From contig CM060985.1 of NCBI GenBank assembly GCA_030765065.1, positions 173,994,096 to 174,058,095 on the forward strand: a stretch of DNA of 64,000 bases, given 5' to 3'. The notes under the pieces were generated by a model. That model saw only the letters and a list, made by a program, of their open reading frames with translations. It did no database searches and was not told the DNA's origin. Shown here piece after piece: positions 1 through 10,901 of this stretch (within the stretch, counting starts at the first letter, position 1; every line of letters starts with the position of its first letter). This DNA is from Deroplatys truncata. Taxonomy: Eukaryota > Arthropoda > Insecta > Mantodea > Mantidae. Both the position numbers and the translations under genes were made by a program.

Positions 1-197
1 AGAAGAAACAAATAAAGGAAATCACCACACTAAGCAACTTAAAGGAACTATAAAGTTCAAAAAAATTCACTTTCCACCCATGGACTTTCCCAAAATTCAC
101 AAAAATATTCAAAGAATATGGTATAATCTTAGCCCCAGTTAACAAACGTTCCTTAAAAAACGTACTCGGGACCAAAACAAAGGACAAACTTGTATTT
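1..197 (+). pseudogene. Penelope-like element, upstream half (RT-endonuclease connector)
   Basis: Frame 3 encodes a stretch with the motif FTFHPWTFPKFTKIFKEYGI. It aligns by eye with [20 protein letters not shown] in the better-preserved PLE at 31.6-32.7 kb, in the connector between reverse transcriptase and GIY-YIG endonuclease. One in-frame stop precedes it. The copy is cut by the window edge on the left and by a LINE insertion at 197/198 on the right. It resumes at 2254 with the endonuclease part. Confidence 0.75.
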
Positions 198-710
198 GAT
201 ATGATATGATATCTTTATTGAGTGTTGAGCTAATACAATACATTTGGGCATGATCAGCGTTGAGCCCTGGCTCCTTTTGCCAATTGTACCCAAGCTTCCG
301 CATTTACAAGGCGTGTGTGTTGAGTTAGCTTCATATCACTAACGTTTCTCATTTAAGTTCACTATACTGCTTACTGTTCTTCTCCCCTTCCCATCTCCCT
401 CCCTTGCTTTCTCCGCCATCTGTAATACTCCACTATCAGCGGGAAATGGGAACTATTAGATGCAATTTAGAGAATGTTTATTTGTACCCCGTACTGATCG
501 ACCATAACAACACTTGCTCGTTCATACTAAGAAATGTACCTCTCCCTCCTAGCCCTCTCGTATTTACCGTCCTTTATATCTAAATCATTCACTTCACGAT
601 TTCATAAAATCTATCACTTGCTTAGCAATACCTTGTCTTTACTTTGCCTAATTTGTTCCCTTCTATACATTCTATAGTCACTCTCCCTCCCTATTCTATT
701 TACTTCATTA

Positions 711-2105
711 TTACTGCTTCTGTTTTCCCATACTTCTCACAGAGCCTGCACTATTTCTATATGTATGGCACACTTTCCTACTCCCTAAATCTATTTCTGT
801 TGGCTCCTTTAACGGTCCCGCTTTGTTTCTGTCCAAAATCCGTAGACTCCCATTAGGTGTCAACACAATGCTTTCTTCTTCCACCAATTCGCCACTCTGA
901 AACCACGCCTCTGCCCTGCCCGCAATCAAATCACGTGTCGATTGAACTCCCTCCCTCCTCGATGATGCCACTTTCCTAACTTTGCCAGCTGTTGTCCATA
1001 CATCACTCTGATCTGACGTCACTGCCTCGGCTCCTAATCCCCTCTCTAACTCAGCCATCTTCTTCCCGCCAGCCCCAAGTAGCAGTGACGTAACTTCCAT
1101 TTTCCTTGTTTCGCCAGCTGATGCCCTTGCGTCACTTTGATCTGATGTTCTGACTGCGTCCTGGCCACGCCTACTCTCTAACACCGTCATCTTCTTTCTG
1201 CCAGCCTCACGTGCCGGTGATGTAACTTCCATATGTCGATCTTTATCCTCTGGTCTCCAATCGCTCTTTGGACTTCCTCTGCATTCCTTCTCTCTGGTCT
1301 TGGATGTATTTTGTTGAATCATATCCTGCTTCTGCGATCTGCTGTTCCTTGTGTCACTTTCGTATCCCATCACCATACGCCCATCGACCCATAATCGTAG
1401 ATTCTTTATGAAGGCCCGTTTCCCTTCCATTCTTGCCAGCATCATTTGTTGTATTAAATCCTTCTTCAAAGCCCCTTGTTCCACCGATAGATCTCTATTT
1501 ATAAAGATATTTGTTCCTTTTAATAACTTTGATTTCTTCAATACTTCATAAACAAACTGCACTGACGTAAATCTTGCAACTATCATTCTGGCTCCTCTTG
1601 ATCTCCCCACTCTAGAAGCTTCTCTAATCTCCCAGCCCTGTAACTTCAACCCAAGCTTTCCTTCTATAATCTCTCTGACCTCATCTACGGGCCATACTCC
1701 ATTCCTTTCTTTCACTCCTGCTATAACCAAATTAAATCTTCAGTGTCTCTCTTCCAGCAGCTCAACTCTTCTTTTAACTTTCTGTACCTCATTTCGTATA
1801 TCTTGCATTTCGTTTTTAATCTCTCCCTTAATATCTATTAGTTCCTTTTCCATTCCATTGAGTTTATTTCCTAATCTCTCATCCATATCTTTAATGTATA
1901 CAAACGTTTGTTCCACGACATTTCGATCCCCATTTGGCCCAGGGTTGATTTCAACTCCACCAATTACCAATAGTATACCTATTACACATGTGAGAAGAAA
2001 CATGTTTACCATCTCTTCTACACCTTTGTTTGTTTTAAAATCCTTCCATTTTAATTTATTAAATGCTCCAATTCTTGCTCTGTGCACCTCAATACCAATT
2101 CCCAT
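711..2105 (-). pseudogene. LINE ORF1 protein: 2A-like N-terminus, coiled coil, L1-ORF1-like domain; one in-frame stop
   Basis: Two open segments (2105-1743 and 1739-714) lie in the same frame, separated by one TGA at 1740-1742; the ORF ends with a stop at 711-713. From the ATG at 2103-2105: a hydrophobic stretch at about residues 35-48, a 2A-like motif at 49-57, a charged heptad-rich coiled-coil segment at about 65-121, then after the stop RFNLVIAGVKE and a fold resembling the RNA-binding domain of L1-type ORF1 proteins, with LKGTNIFINRDLS near residue 190. The C-terminal half is Lys/Arg/Ser-rich with internal sequence repetition. ORF1 proteins bind element RNA in a ribonucleoprotein. The TGA probably arose from CGA, since Arg is common at this position before the NL(V/I)I motif; that is inference. 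Confidence 0.7.
1935..1961 (-). other. 2A-like ribosome-skipping motif (GGVEINPGP)
   Basis: The minus strand reads GGVEINPGP immediately after a hydrophobic run. The family consensus is D-(V/I)-E-x-N-P-G-P, where translation skips the final Gly-Pro bond. Glu, Asn and the PGP core are kept, but the usual Asp before Val is Gly here, which in studied 2A peptides generally weakens skipping. 2A-like peptides at the N-terminus of retroelement ORFs are known in animals. Confidence 0.65.
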
Positions 2106-2253
2106 GGTTACTTAAGCCCTTCTTTCTTCCACTCCAGGAGCTTCCTCCTCACACATCCACTCTCTTCCACTGCTTGCTTAGCACTCCAAAAGATAGAGCC
2201 GTGCTTTTAAAACAACGTTCTAACTCTTTGTGGTTGAAAGTCAACTTGTATTT

Positions 2254-2640
2254 ATGAAATTGGATATCAAGATTGCAAGAAAGTGTACATAGGGAAGACA
2301 AAGAGGAATGTAGACACAAGGCTTAAAGAACACATGTAAAATACAAACAAACGGAAAAATCAGCAGTTGCAGAGCATTTTTGGTCCACAAATCATCAGCT
2401 AGAGGAGAAATGAAAGCTTTTAAAGGCTTTAAAAAAGCAGATGAACTCTCCATTTGGAAAAAGTTGTTCATTCATAAGAAGAAGCACAATATATTAAACC
2501 TTAATGTCCCATGTGAAAAGGATCTCATTACACAGTACATCCAACCAGAAAATGCCATCTACTAGTCACAAGAGAAAGCACGGCTGATGATGAAACGTGT
2601 CCCAGTAAGTTCTGGTGAAAAAGTGAATCTAGAATAATAA
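2254..2640 (+). pseudogene. Penelope-like element, downstream half (GIY-YIG endonuclease and 3' tail)
   Basis: Around 2249-2340 one frame reads CIYEIGYQDCKKVYIGKTKR, matching the GIY-YIG core of the 32.2 kb PLE ([20 protein letters not shown]), then a stop after RLKEHM. A second frame at about 2380-2560 gives the C-terminus with ELSIWKKLFIHKKK. The 3' tail contains TGATGATGAAACGTGTC, the usual PLE tail signature. Joined to 1-197 across the LINE it reconstitutes one 5'-truncated PLE, frame-disrupted. Confidence 0.8.
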
Positions 2641-2699
2641 AAAATCTTAATTTGTGCAACTATGGAATGTATTCTTGTTTCTCTTTGTTCTCCAAAAAT

Positions 2700-3125
2700 T
2701 TTGTGGGTTGAAGCAGCCAGACCTTATTTGCATCTGCGCCATAGAGAGCACGGATTTCTGTAATATGCCAAGTTGATTTTCACATTTTTATGTACACGGC
2801 GGGTGGTTAATTTGTCATTGTAGCTGTACCCTGCTATTATCATGAAACTGTTCCTTAGTTTCTTTATGACAACTTTCAAATTTTTGTTACCCTTGATGGG
2901 TAATATATAGCCCAGGGTTTGTTGCACTCATTTAGATAAACATACGCCTCATCTAAGATGACAACAAACACCCTCTTTTCATCAGCTAGGTATCGTTCAT
3001 ACAGCTTTCTGCTATTAGTGGCATGTTCTGCAATGTGTCCCAGTTGTTTATGGTGTTGACAGCAATAACAAAGTTGCAGGCCGTTTGTGGATTTCCATTT
3101 TCTTGACTTTGGAATAATGATCTGG
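2700..3125 (-). pseudogene. Decayed IS630/Tc1-like transposase fragment
   Basis: Minus-strand frames join across frameshifts to give LYERYLADEKRVFVVILDEA, followed by YVYLNECNKPWAIYY and then GYSYNDKLTTRRVHKNVKIN. The LDEA with a downstream Trp/Tyr pattern resembles the first catalytic Asp of an insect DDE transposase family. The C-terminal catalytic residues are missing at the left edge. The right edge abuts R1 at 3137. Family assignment is from memory of the pattern. Confidence 0.55.
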
Positions 3126-3136
3126 CCCTACTTTTT

Positions 3137-4857
3137 ACTTTCTCTACCACGTACAGTAAGTAGGGGAAGTATTGTATTCCACCCAAAAATTTGATATCTA
3201 GATTTCACTGCAAATATACGTTTAGAGACCCCCTGAATAAAAAAAAAGCATTTTTGGAAACGTGTCCGTGTGTGTGTCTGTGAATAGCATAACTCAGAAA
3301 CGAACAGTCAGATAAACACCAAACTTGGTATTTAGGTTCAGTATCTTCCAGAGATGTGACACGAAGGTTTTCAAGAAAATCCCCCCACACCAGATTACCC
3401 TTTACATGGAACATTTTTTGAAAATTTTAATTTTCTCAAAAATGGCTCTGACGATTTTGATTAAAATATCATATATTTAAGATACTTTCATGACAAATAA
3501 AATGTATATCTTGAATTTTCTGGGAATGTCTCCAAAAGCATTCTTCATTGTGAACGACTTTTGCATAACTGTTAAACCATAAGAGATACACAAAATTTTA
3601 CTACACAAAAATGTAGATCGCGTTAAAATACACAATTTATGTCATATACATTTTTACTTTCTCTACTACGTATAGTAAGTAGGAGAAGTATTGTATTCCA
3701 CCCAAAAATTCGATACCGAGATTTCACCGGAAATACATGTTTTAAGACCCCCTGAATCCAAAAAAAAGCATTTTTGGAAACATGTCTGTGTGTGTGTCTG
3801 TGAACAGCATAACTCAGAAACGAAGAGTCGGATAACCACCAAACTTGGTATTTAGGTTCCATATCTTCCAAGGATGCGACACGAAGATTTTCAAGAAAAT
3901 CCCCCCACCCCAGAGTACCCTTTACATGGAAGATTTTTCGAAAATTTTAATTTTCTCAAAAATGACTCTTAACAATTTTTATTAAAATATCATATGTTTA
4001 AGATATTTTTATGACAAAGAAAATGTAAATCTTGAATTTCCTGGGAATGTCTCCAAAAGTATTCTTTATTGTGAACAACTTTTGCATAACTGGTAAACCA
4101 TAAGAGATAGACAAAATTTTACTACACAAAAAATGTAGATCGCATTAAAACACACAATTTATATCATATACATTTTTTTTGTTGAGTGAACCATTTTCGA
4201 GATATTGCTTGTTATTCCCTTAAATTTTTCAATACTTATTTTCTCAAATGGGAATTCGTTATTCATTTTTTTGTCTTGGATATGCAAAGAGTATTAATCT
4301 GTGGCAAAGGGAATGGTGCTGGACCTAGCAACCAATTATTAAGAGATATGTATATGCTTAAAGGCTACTGTATTTCTATATTGCCCTTGTAAATATATTT
4401 TCCCGTTACATCTACAAGAAACTTAGCAATAAGATAGATTCTGCAAATGTTTATCTCGATTAACATGAAGTAGATGGAGAATAAGCGTTTGTAAAAATAG
4501 TTTGTACAGGAGTAGAGAAAGTTATGTGAGTGTAACACATCAGATTTTTTTATTTAGTGAACTATTTTTGAGATATTGCTTGTTATTCCCTTAAATTTTC
4601 CAATACTTATACTTTTTCTCAAATTCGTTATTCATTTTTTATGTCCTGGACATACAAAGAGAATGGAATACTCCACATAGCAACCAGCGCTTAAAATATT
4701 TGACTATCGCTTAAAGCCTACCATATTCCCCTTGTATCTACAAGAAAATTAACAATAAGATTAACATCTCAATTAACATGAAGTAGATGGAGAATAAGCA
4801 TTTATAAAAATAGTTTGTACAAGAGTAGAGAAAGTCATGTGAGTGTAACACATCAGA
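3137..4857 (-). repeat. R1 copy a, split by R1 copy b
   Basis: R1 in reverse: begins ACTTTCTCTACCACGTA after a T-run and ends ACACATCAGA before a T-run. Its sequence runs 3137-3650, is interrupted by copy b at 3656-4544, and resumes in the same internal T-run (TATTTAGTGAAC at about 4551) to 4857. It contains the minus-strand ORF common to many R1 copies (3205-3414). Confidence 0.85.
3656..4544 (-). repeat. R1 copy b, complete, nested in copy a
   Basis: An 889-bp copy from ACTTTCTCTACTACGTATAG to CATCAGA. It sits inside the internal T-run of copy a, with T-runs on both sides and no other duplicated flank. Copies a and b are closely similar, so this is a recent self-insertion of the family. 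Confidence 0.88.
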
Positions 4858-4863
4858 TTTTTT

Positions 4864-5896
4864 ACTTTCTCTACCACGTAGATAGTAAGTAGAGAAGGTA
4901 TGGCATTCCACCCAGAAATTTGATACTAAGATTTCACCACAAAAATATGTTTTGAAGCCCCCTGAATCCAAGAAAAATATTTTTATAAAAAGGTCTCTCT
5001 CTCTCTCCCTCTTTGTGTGTGTGCGCGCGCGTGCGTACGTTTGCCAGTGAATAGTGTAACTCAAAAATGAAAAGTTGCATAAATACCAAACTTGCTATTT
5101 AGGTTTAGCATCTTTCAAAGATGCAACATAAAGATTTTCAAGAAAATCCCCTATCCCAAACTGACCTTTACATAGAAAACTTTTTGAAATTTTTGAATTT
5201 CTAAAAAATGGTTCTAATGATTTTGATTAAAATACCATATATCAAAGATGTTTATGTGACAAATAAAATGTATATCTTGAATTTTCTGGGAATAGCCTGT
5301 GAAGTCCACTTCATTTGGAAGGAATTGTGTATAATCTTGTATAACCGGTAAACGTTAAGCGATGGATGGAAATGCACTAACAAAAAGTGTTTCTCTCTTT
5401 AAAACACAATTTATTTCAAATAAGTTTTTTGTGACATAAACCATTTCCGAGATATCCGTTATTAAAGGTTTGAATTGTTCATTTCTTGGTCATTCTCTTA
5501 AAGTCCAGTCATCGTCTTCCGTAGTGTAGTGGTTACCATGCTAGCCTCTAGTTTCCGAGGTTGCAGGTTCAAACATAGCAAAGGGCGAGGGATATTTTTT
5601 GGATGTAAAAATCCTTAGCATGGCTTCCTTTGGAAAGTCCTGTTATTCAATTGTTTCTCATGATTGCATGCAAACAGTATGGAATTTCAAGGCCAGCATA
5701 TAGCGTCCAGTTTCTAAAACAATTGACTATTGCTGTTCCCTTTGTATCTGTAATGAAATGTGTGATGTAGCTATTTCTGCAAAGGTTTATTTGGATTAAA
5801 ACGTAATGGGTAGAAAAATAAACTTTAGTAACAATAGTTTGTATACCCAGCAATAAATGGTAGAAGGTAGAGAAAGTCATGCGATTGTATATAAGA
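4864..5896 (-). repeat. R1 copy c, head-to-tail with copy a, carrying a SINE
   Basis: Starts at ACTTTCTCTACCACG directly in the T-run that terminates copy a, so the two share the boundary. It is more divergent, with an expanded CT/GT microsatellite at about 4997-5030, and ends near TATATAAGATTTTTT. A SINE is inserted at 5510-5633. Confidence 0.8.
5510..5633 (+). mobile_element. tRNA-derived SINE (family S), 3'-truncated, with target duplication
   Basis: Contains an A-box-like GTGTAGTGGTTACCATGC and a B-box-like GGTTCAAAC, then the family body up to GGCTTCCTTTGG. It is flanked by AAAGTCCAGT (5500-5509) and AAAGTCCTGT (5634-5643). The tRNA head resembles tRNA-Val-type heads (inference). Loss of the 3' half with a target duplication present is unusual for LINE-mobilised SINEs. 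Confidence 0.75.
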
Positions 5897-6150
5897 TTTT
5901 TTGTTAAGCAACATGAGATTCCTTTCTTGGATAAGGTAAAACCATGCCTCCTGTACTGTTTACTAATCTTGGAATACAAATATTTTGCATCAGAAAGGGC
6001 ATTAATTTACCTTTCCCAAAATGAGTATATTTTTGGCACCATTTGATGCAGCAATGAGAGCACACTTATACTGCTGAACTTTCATCTGGTTCAGCATGTT
6101 TCAGCATGGAGCTACTGTGTTTTTCTGAACTTGTTACCATAGATCATGAA

Positions 6151-6408
6151 CAACCCTCCGGGTTAAAATCCGGCGGAGGGCGATGGGTTTTTTCAGGTAT
6201 AAAAATCCTTAGCATGGCTTCCTTTGGAAGGGAAGTAAAGCTGGTGGTTCTGTGTTGTAGATTTATGGCACATAAAAGAACCTCAAGCCTGATAAAGAGG
6301 CCTCTGAGCAAAATTACCGGCCTTTCACGCCCAGTATAAAATAGGATGCTAAGAACCATAGCAATTAGAGAGCGTTCCATAAATAAAATTCAATTTAATT
6401 TTTATTTA
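6151..6408 (+). mobile_element. SINE family S, 5'-truncated
   Basis: Body matches the family from GGCGGAGGGCGATGG through GGAAGGGAAGTAAAGC, GCACATAAAAGAACCTCAAG and AGAGCGTTCCATAAATAAA, ending in a T/A-rich tail. The A-box part is missing and the B-box region is degraded. Confidence 0.8.
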
Positions 6409-6412
6409 ACCC

Positions 6413-6751
6413 TCCATATCATATGTTTAAGATATTTGCATAATAAATAAAATGTATATCTAGAATTTTCTCTGAATAGCCTGTGAAATCCTCTTTATTG
6501 TGAATGACTTTTGTATAACTGGTAAACTGTAAGAGATAAACAAAATGTTACTACACAAAAAATGTAGATCTCATTAAAGCACACAGTTTATGTCAAATAA
6601 AACTTTTGCAGCATTAAAGACTATTGCTTTAGCCTACTGTATTTTTTCTTATACCCACAACAAATGTAAATGTGTAATGAAGGTTTGAAGAATAAGATTT
6701 TATAAGAATAGTTTGTGGAAGAGAGAGAGGGAAAGTCACATGAATGTAACA
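6413..6751 (-). repeat. R1 copy d, 3'-end missing
   Basis: Reverse-orientation R1 from CATATGTTTAAGATATTTG to GTCACATGAATGTAACACATCAGA; the half bearing the conserved ORF is absent. It abuts the SINE tail on the left. Confidence 0.75.
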
Positions 6752-7925
6752 CATCAGATTATTTCATAGTTAGCAACCATGGATAACCCTAGATTCTTGA
6801 CAATGATTTATATCACATCAACATAGATGGCTTCAGTTTTTTGCAATAATTATGTATATTTTCATTTGTTTAGCATGCCTCGAGTAAAATTTATGCTTGG
6901 AACATGTGCCTTAAAATTGCCAAAGCTGAAAAGTTTGAAAGTGAGGAAATTGGTATCAAAGATATTCTACTGTAGTATATTGTGATTTAGTTCAGTTTTG
7001 TGTCACTTTTCTTTGTGCATAGCAGTGTAATAAACCATGCGCAAGGCAGCCTGTTCTTTCTTCTGATCACTCTTTTAGAGCATTGAACACAGGACTCAAC
7101 CTCTCTTCTACAATCACTCACTCCAGTACAAACGCACTGCTCCTTTTCTCTCGCTGTATTGCTCGCAGAACATGTAACAGCACATGTCACTGATAGTCAC
7201 ATCGACAGTAACATAACTCACTACTTACATATAGCTGCAAGATGCCCCAAGAAAGTTGACTAAGTCGAGAGAAACAGGGTTAAGCTTCCTGAGGCTTCCA
7301 TACAGGACGAAAAGAGAGGAAGAAACATTCAGAAAGCTCTCATTGCGCTTCGATAGTATTTCCAGAAATTTTGCTAGCCGAGAGCACCTCCCTTTCCAAC
7401 CAGCCATACGTCGGTAAACACTGGAAGATGTTATCTACGTTAAAGCCTGGCCCACGAGGGCTCCATCACAATATACAAAATGGATAAAGTAAGTCTCTAG
7501 CCTTAGGATATGGTGAGTGCCAGATGTCTGCACGGGCCAATCTGAACGAAGTCCGAACCTGAGAATAGGTTATACTGTACCACCCTGCCTGAGCCCAATT
7601 GTCCAATTTTGTTTTTAAATCATATTTTGCATTTATTATTATTAGTTCATGAAGTGCTGGTACCTACGGTGTGAAGTAACCGAGGATGTTTTCCCAGGAC
7701 TGTCAAGGGACCTTAGGACCAACTGAATAATGATGCCTAAAGTCCCGGAATTTGCATGTACTAAGGAGCATGTTGACGGCATACTACCTTATTGACCACA
7801 TGATGCTCCTATTACTGCATGCTGCCCTGGAAGGCCTCAGTGGGTGGATGGAGGGAGGTGGAGTTTGCAGCTGCCGTGCTGTTATAACATTCACAATTAG
7901 CTGAAGCGAGCATTTATTTATTATA
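6752..7925. other. Intergenic stretch without recognisable gene
   Basis: No ORF with family resemblance seen. A segment at about 7370-7440 (GAGAGCACCTCCCTTTC then CCAACCAGCCATACG) resembles 26250-26330 inside a FIBP intron, suggesting an undefined dispersed repeat. Confidence 0.4.
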
Positions 7926-9182
7926 AGAGCGAATTGATAAGTCCATGACTTTGACGAGAGATAGCGTTCTAATCACAGATTTCTTGTTTGCACCCAAGTC
8001 TTAAATCTATTCAGAGTATAATCGCAGAAATTCGCCTCATTTGTTTATTAGAACATTGTTGAGAGAGTCTTAAATAAGCAGATGTCTGTTGCTTCGTACA
8101 AAATGGAGAAAAGTGAATTTCATGTTCTGATAAAAGCACTACTTTTTGCGTCGTAAGATGGAGAAGGAAACGGAAGAAAAGCTGAACAATTATTATGGGG
8201 GCTCTGCTCCATCATATGGCATGGTTTACAGAATTTCCATGTGGCCTTCGAGCACAAGAGATGCCGTGCGCACAGGACGGCCGGTTGAGGTCACAACAGA
8301 AGAAATGGTGAAGAAAGTTCATGATATTGTGTTGCAAGACCGCCGAGTGAAAATCCGTGAGATAGCCAAGACCGTAAACATCTCGAGTGAACGGGTGTAC
8401 AACATTCTGCTCGAATTTTTGGGTATGAGAAAGCTGTCAGCAAGATAGGTGCCGCGACTGCTCACAGTTGAGAACAAGCGGAATCGTGTGACCATTTCAC
8501 GGGGATGTTTGAACATGTTCCAGCGCAAACCAAATGAGTTTTTGCGGCGTTATATCACGGTTGATGAAACTTGGATCCATTACTATCAACCTGAAACCAA
8601 TCAATTAAAGCAGTGGATTTCCTTCGGCGAACCTGCTCCAAAGAAAGCGAAAATCATTCCGTGGCAGGAAAAATCATGACAGCTGTCTTGGGATTTACAA
8701 GGGGCGATAGACATCCACTGCCTGGAAAAGGGTAAAACGATAATAGGTTCATATTATTCCGCAATGCTCAGTTTCACAAGGAATAGTTAAAGAAATGACC
8801 CCATTTGGTGAAGAAAAAGATCCTCTTTCAACAGGATAATGCACCCGCACACAAGTTAGCCATTGCTATCGCAAAATTTGTGGAATTGGGCTACGAACTG
8901 CTACCTCGCCCACCATATTCTCCAGATTTGGCTCCAAGCGACTTCTCTTTGTAAACCTGAAAAATTGGCTCGCTGGAAATAAATTCACGACCAGTGAACA
9001 CATCATGGCAGAAACATATTTTGTAGACTTCGAAAAATCATATTTTTTTAAAGATTAAAAAAATTGGAGAAACGTTGGACAAGTATATTGAATTGAAAGG
9101 AGACTACTGTGAGGAATAAAATTGATTTTTTGGAAAAAAGTTATTTTCTTTAAAAAGTCACTGAGTTATCGACCCGCCCTCG
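7926..9182 (+). mobile_element. mariner transposon, decayed
   Basis: About 1257 bp with TA at both edges. The right end reads ACTGAGTTATCGACCCGCCC then TCG; its complement matches the left end GCGAATTGATAAGTCC imperfectly as a terminal inverted repeat. The transposase begins MEKSEFHVLIK at 8104, then an HTH region (VKIREIAKTVNISSERVYNI), the first catalytic Asp in YITVDETWIHYY, the second in QQDNAPAH near 8830 and the third in [10 protein letters not shown] near 8930, the DD34D order. Multiple stops and frameshifts make it inactive. Confidence 0.88.
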
Positions 9183-9394
9183 TACTTCTGTGATGGATGT
9201 GTGCATGTTGTGATAATTGTGCCATTCTGTGCAACTTAGCATTGCGGACCAAAAATGTGGCAAATTAAATATAAATAAGAAAACCCGGATATGTACCTAA
9301 TAGCTGCGCATGCGAGCTTGGGTCATTTCAGACTAATAGCACATTACTGGTCTTTGTATTAGTTGAACTGGGTTGCTCACCTTCAGCGTCGCAA

Positions 9395-10826
9395 TGGATA
9401 ATGTTAGCTGAAACGTTTTTTGTTTTGTGGAGGCAGTAAACTCGCATGAAGCTGCACGGTTTTATGCAGCTTAAAGGCAACACCGCATCATTCTACCTTC
9501 CAGTCTATCCACCAGCGTTCACGAGAAATTGATCCCTCGCAGTGCATGGGCCTAACACGAGTACAAAACGAAACCGTCGCACACCAGGTTTCGAGGAAGA
9601 TGTGCACCAAAGCATTCAAAACATTCCTTCAGTTAGTACGGGCACAAATCATGTCAGCGTAAGCGAGTAATGCCGGAAGACAGATTCAGTCTTCTATCTG
9701 TAATAGGGCCTCTGAGCTCCATGGCGAACAACTAGCTTCTTTTCTCAAGTGCTTATCTCCGACGAGTGTTGTTTCACGAGGAAAGGAATGACATTGGACC
9801 AGAGAAATAGCCGCGTCTGGGACCATGTATATCCGCGCCCGATTATTGAGAGGAACTATCAACACACGTTCGGTGTTAACATATTGTGACGGTTGTAATT
9901 TTATTTTAACAGATCTTTAATAAATATGAGTTTATACAGTTTGAGATGTTCAGAACAGACGTGGTTTACGTAACTATAGGAATTTGTCTAGATTTTTTGC
10001 TAGTCATTTCCCGGATGTTGATGTAAGCAGAGATCGGGTGACATACGGTTTAGAGAAAAAGCATTTTGTCTGATACACGTGGAAATTAAGTAAATTCTGC
10101 TGACAGACACACCGTCAGCTATTTGTATGGGAACGATGCAACATTCGGTGGGTATTTAAACTTAAGGGATTTTTGTCAATCTGTTCTTGATCAACCATGT
10201 GCCTAGCAGAAATCTCGGCCGGTTAGTTCGGAAATTCATTTTTAATTTACAATCGCGACGTAAGAGCTAGGCTGACGACGTTGGACTGTCGAACCTCCTC
10301 TGCCGCTCAGGTAAATTTACCATGTATCCAATTCTTTCTTTTGGAAATGTAATTTAGGTTAAATTAGGTAAATTAAAGTTTAGAAAAGACTGGGAACAAG
10401 AATTAACATGTGTCATTAACGGCACCCATCTACCACTCTTGCTACCGTAACCGGTAACCCTAGGGAAGCCATCCTGTGCTACGCTTTCCCCATCCTTAAG
10501 TGATAGTTAAGGCACCGCGGATGCGTCACAGCATGTGTTGGCATGGTCACATATTACACAATCAACCCATACCTTCCTCCACGGCGCTTAAATGGGTACA
10601 TACACCACCAGTTCCTCTTCGATGTGCAACGTGGGTTTCTGGAAGATGTCCCTTTTGATGTACAATGCCGGATGTGGTTCCAGCACGATAGATCTCCTGC
10701 TGATTTCTACAGGGAGTTAGTATACCGTGTTTCCGGGACGTGGGTTTGGACAAATGAGCGCCGCGCTGATATTTGGCCACAGCGTTACCTTGATATCACA
10801 CCTTCAGATTATTTTCAATGGGGACG
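9395..10826 (+). pseudogene. Decayed IS630/Tc1-like transposase, interrupted by an LTR
   Basis: The N-terminal part at about 9395-9720 is badly frameshifted. After the insertion at 9885-10530 the frame continues with NPYLPPRRLNG, LEDVPFDVQCRMWFQHDRSP (second catalytic Asp region) and DITPSDYFQWG at 10790-10820 (third catalytic position). The pattern PPRLNG ... LLEDVPL ... MWFQHDGAPAH is one I recognise from insect IS630-like transposases; the 27.5-31.0 kb element appears related. Confidence 0.65.
9885..10530. mobile_element. Probable solo LTR
   Basis: A 646-bp segment with inverted ends TGTGACG and CGTCACA interrupts the transposase reading between GVNI and WHGHI. It has a TATTTAAA box near 10150 and AATAAA-type signals near the left end, but no coding sequence. 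Flanking 5-mers (ACATA, GCATG) match only in part, so a target duplication is not proved. Orientation is uncertain. Confidence 0.55.
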
Positions 10827-10901
10827 CAAAAGAACCTCAAGCCTGATAAAGAGGCATCTGAGCAAAATTTCCGGTCTTTCATGCGCAATATAGAATGGGA
10901 T

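Larger units (their letters stand above)
198..2242 (-). mobile_element. ORF1-only non-LTR retrotransposon with 11-bp target duplication
   Basis: An insertion of 2045 bp is flanked by the exact direct repeat AACTTGTATTT at 187-197 and 2243-2253, and it splits a PLE. Read on the minus strand it has a 5' leader, one ORF1 (711-2105), about 510 bp without a long ORF, an AATAAA and a short (ATATC)n-type tail at 198-220. No endonuclease or reverse transcriptase is present. It is therefore either an ORF1-only non-autonomous LINE, comparable in design to mammalian HAL1, or an internally deleted copy inserted complete. Confidence 0.85.

Noticed and set aside
1740-1742. Programmed stop readthrough in ORF1
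   Set aside because: No conserved context can be shown from one copy; a point mutation is the simpler reading.
5517-5575. tRNA gene
   Set aside because: Internal promoter boxes are present but there is no cloverleaf with a proper acceptor stem, and the same sequence recurs with a SINE body in several places.
6106-6380. Opposed ORFs over the SINE at 6.2 kb, recurring near 24.9, 56.3 and 60.6 kb
   Set aside because: Both are translations of the SINE body and recur with every copy; no sign of protein constraint.
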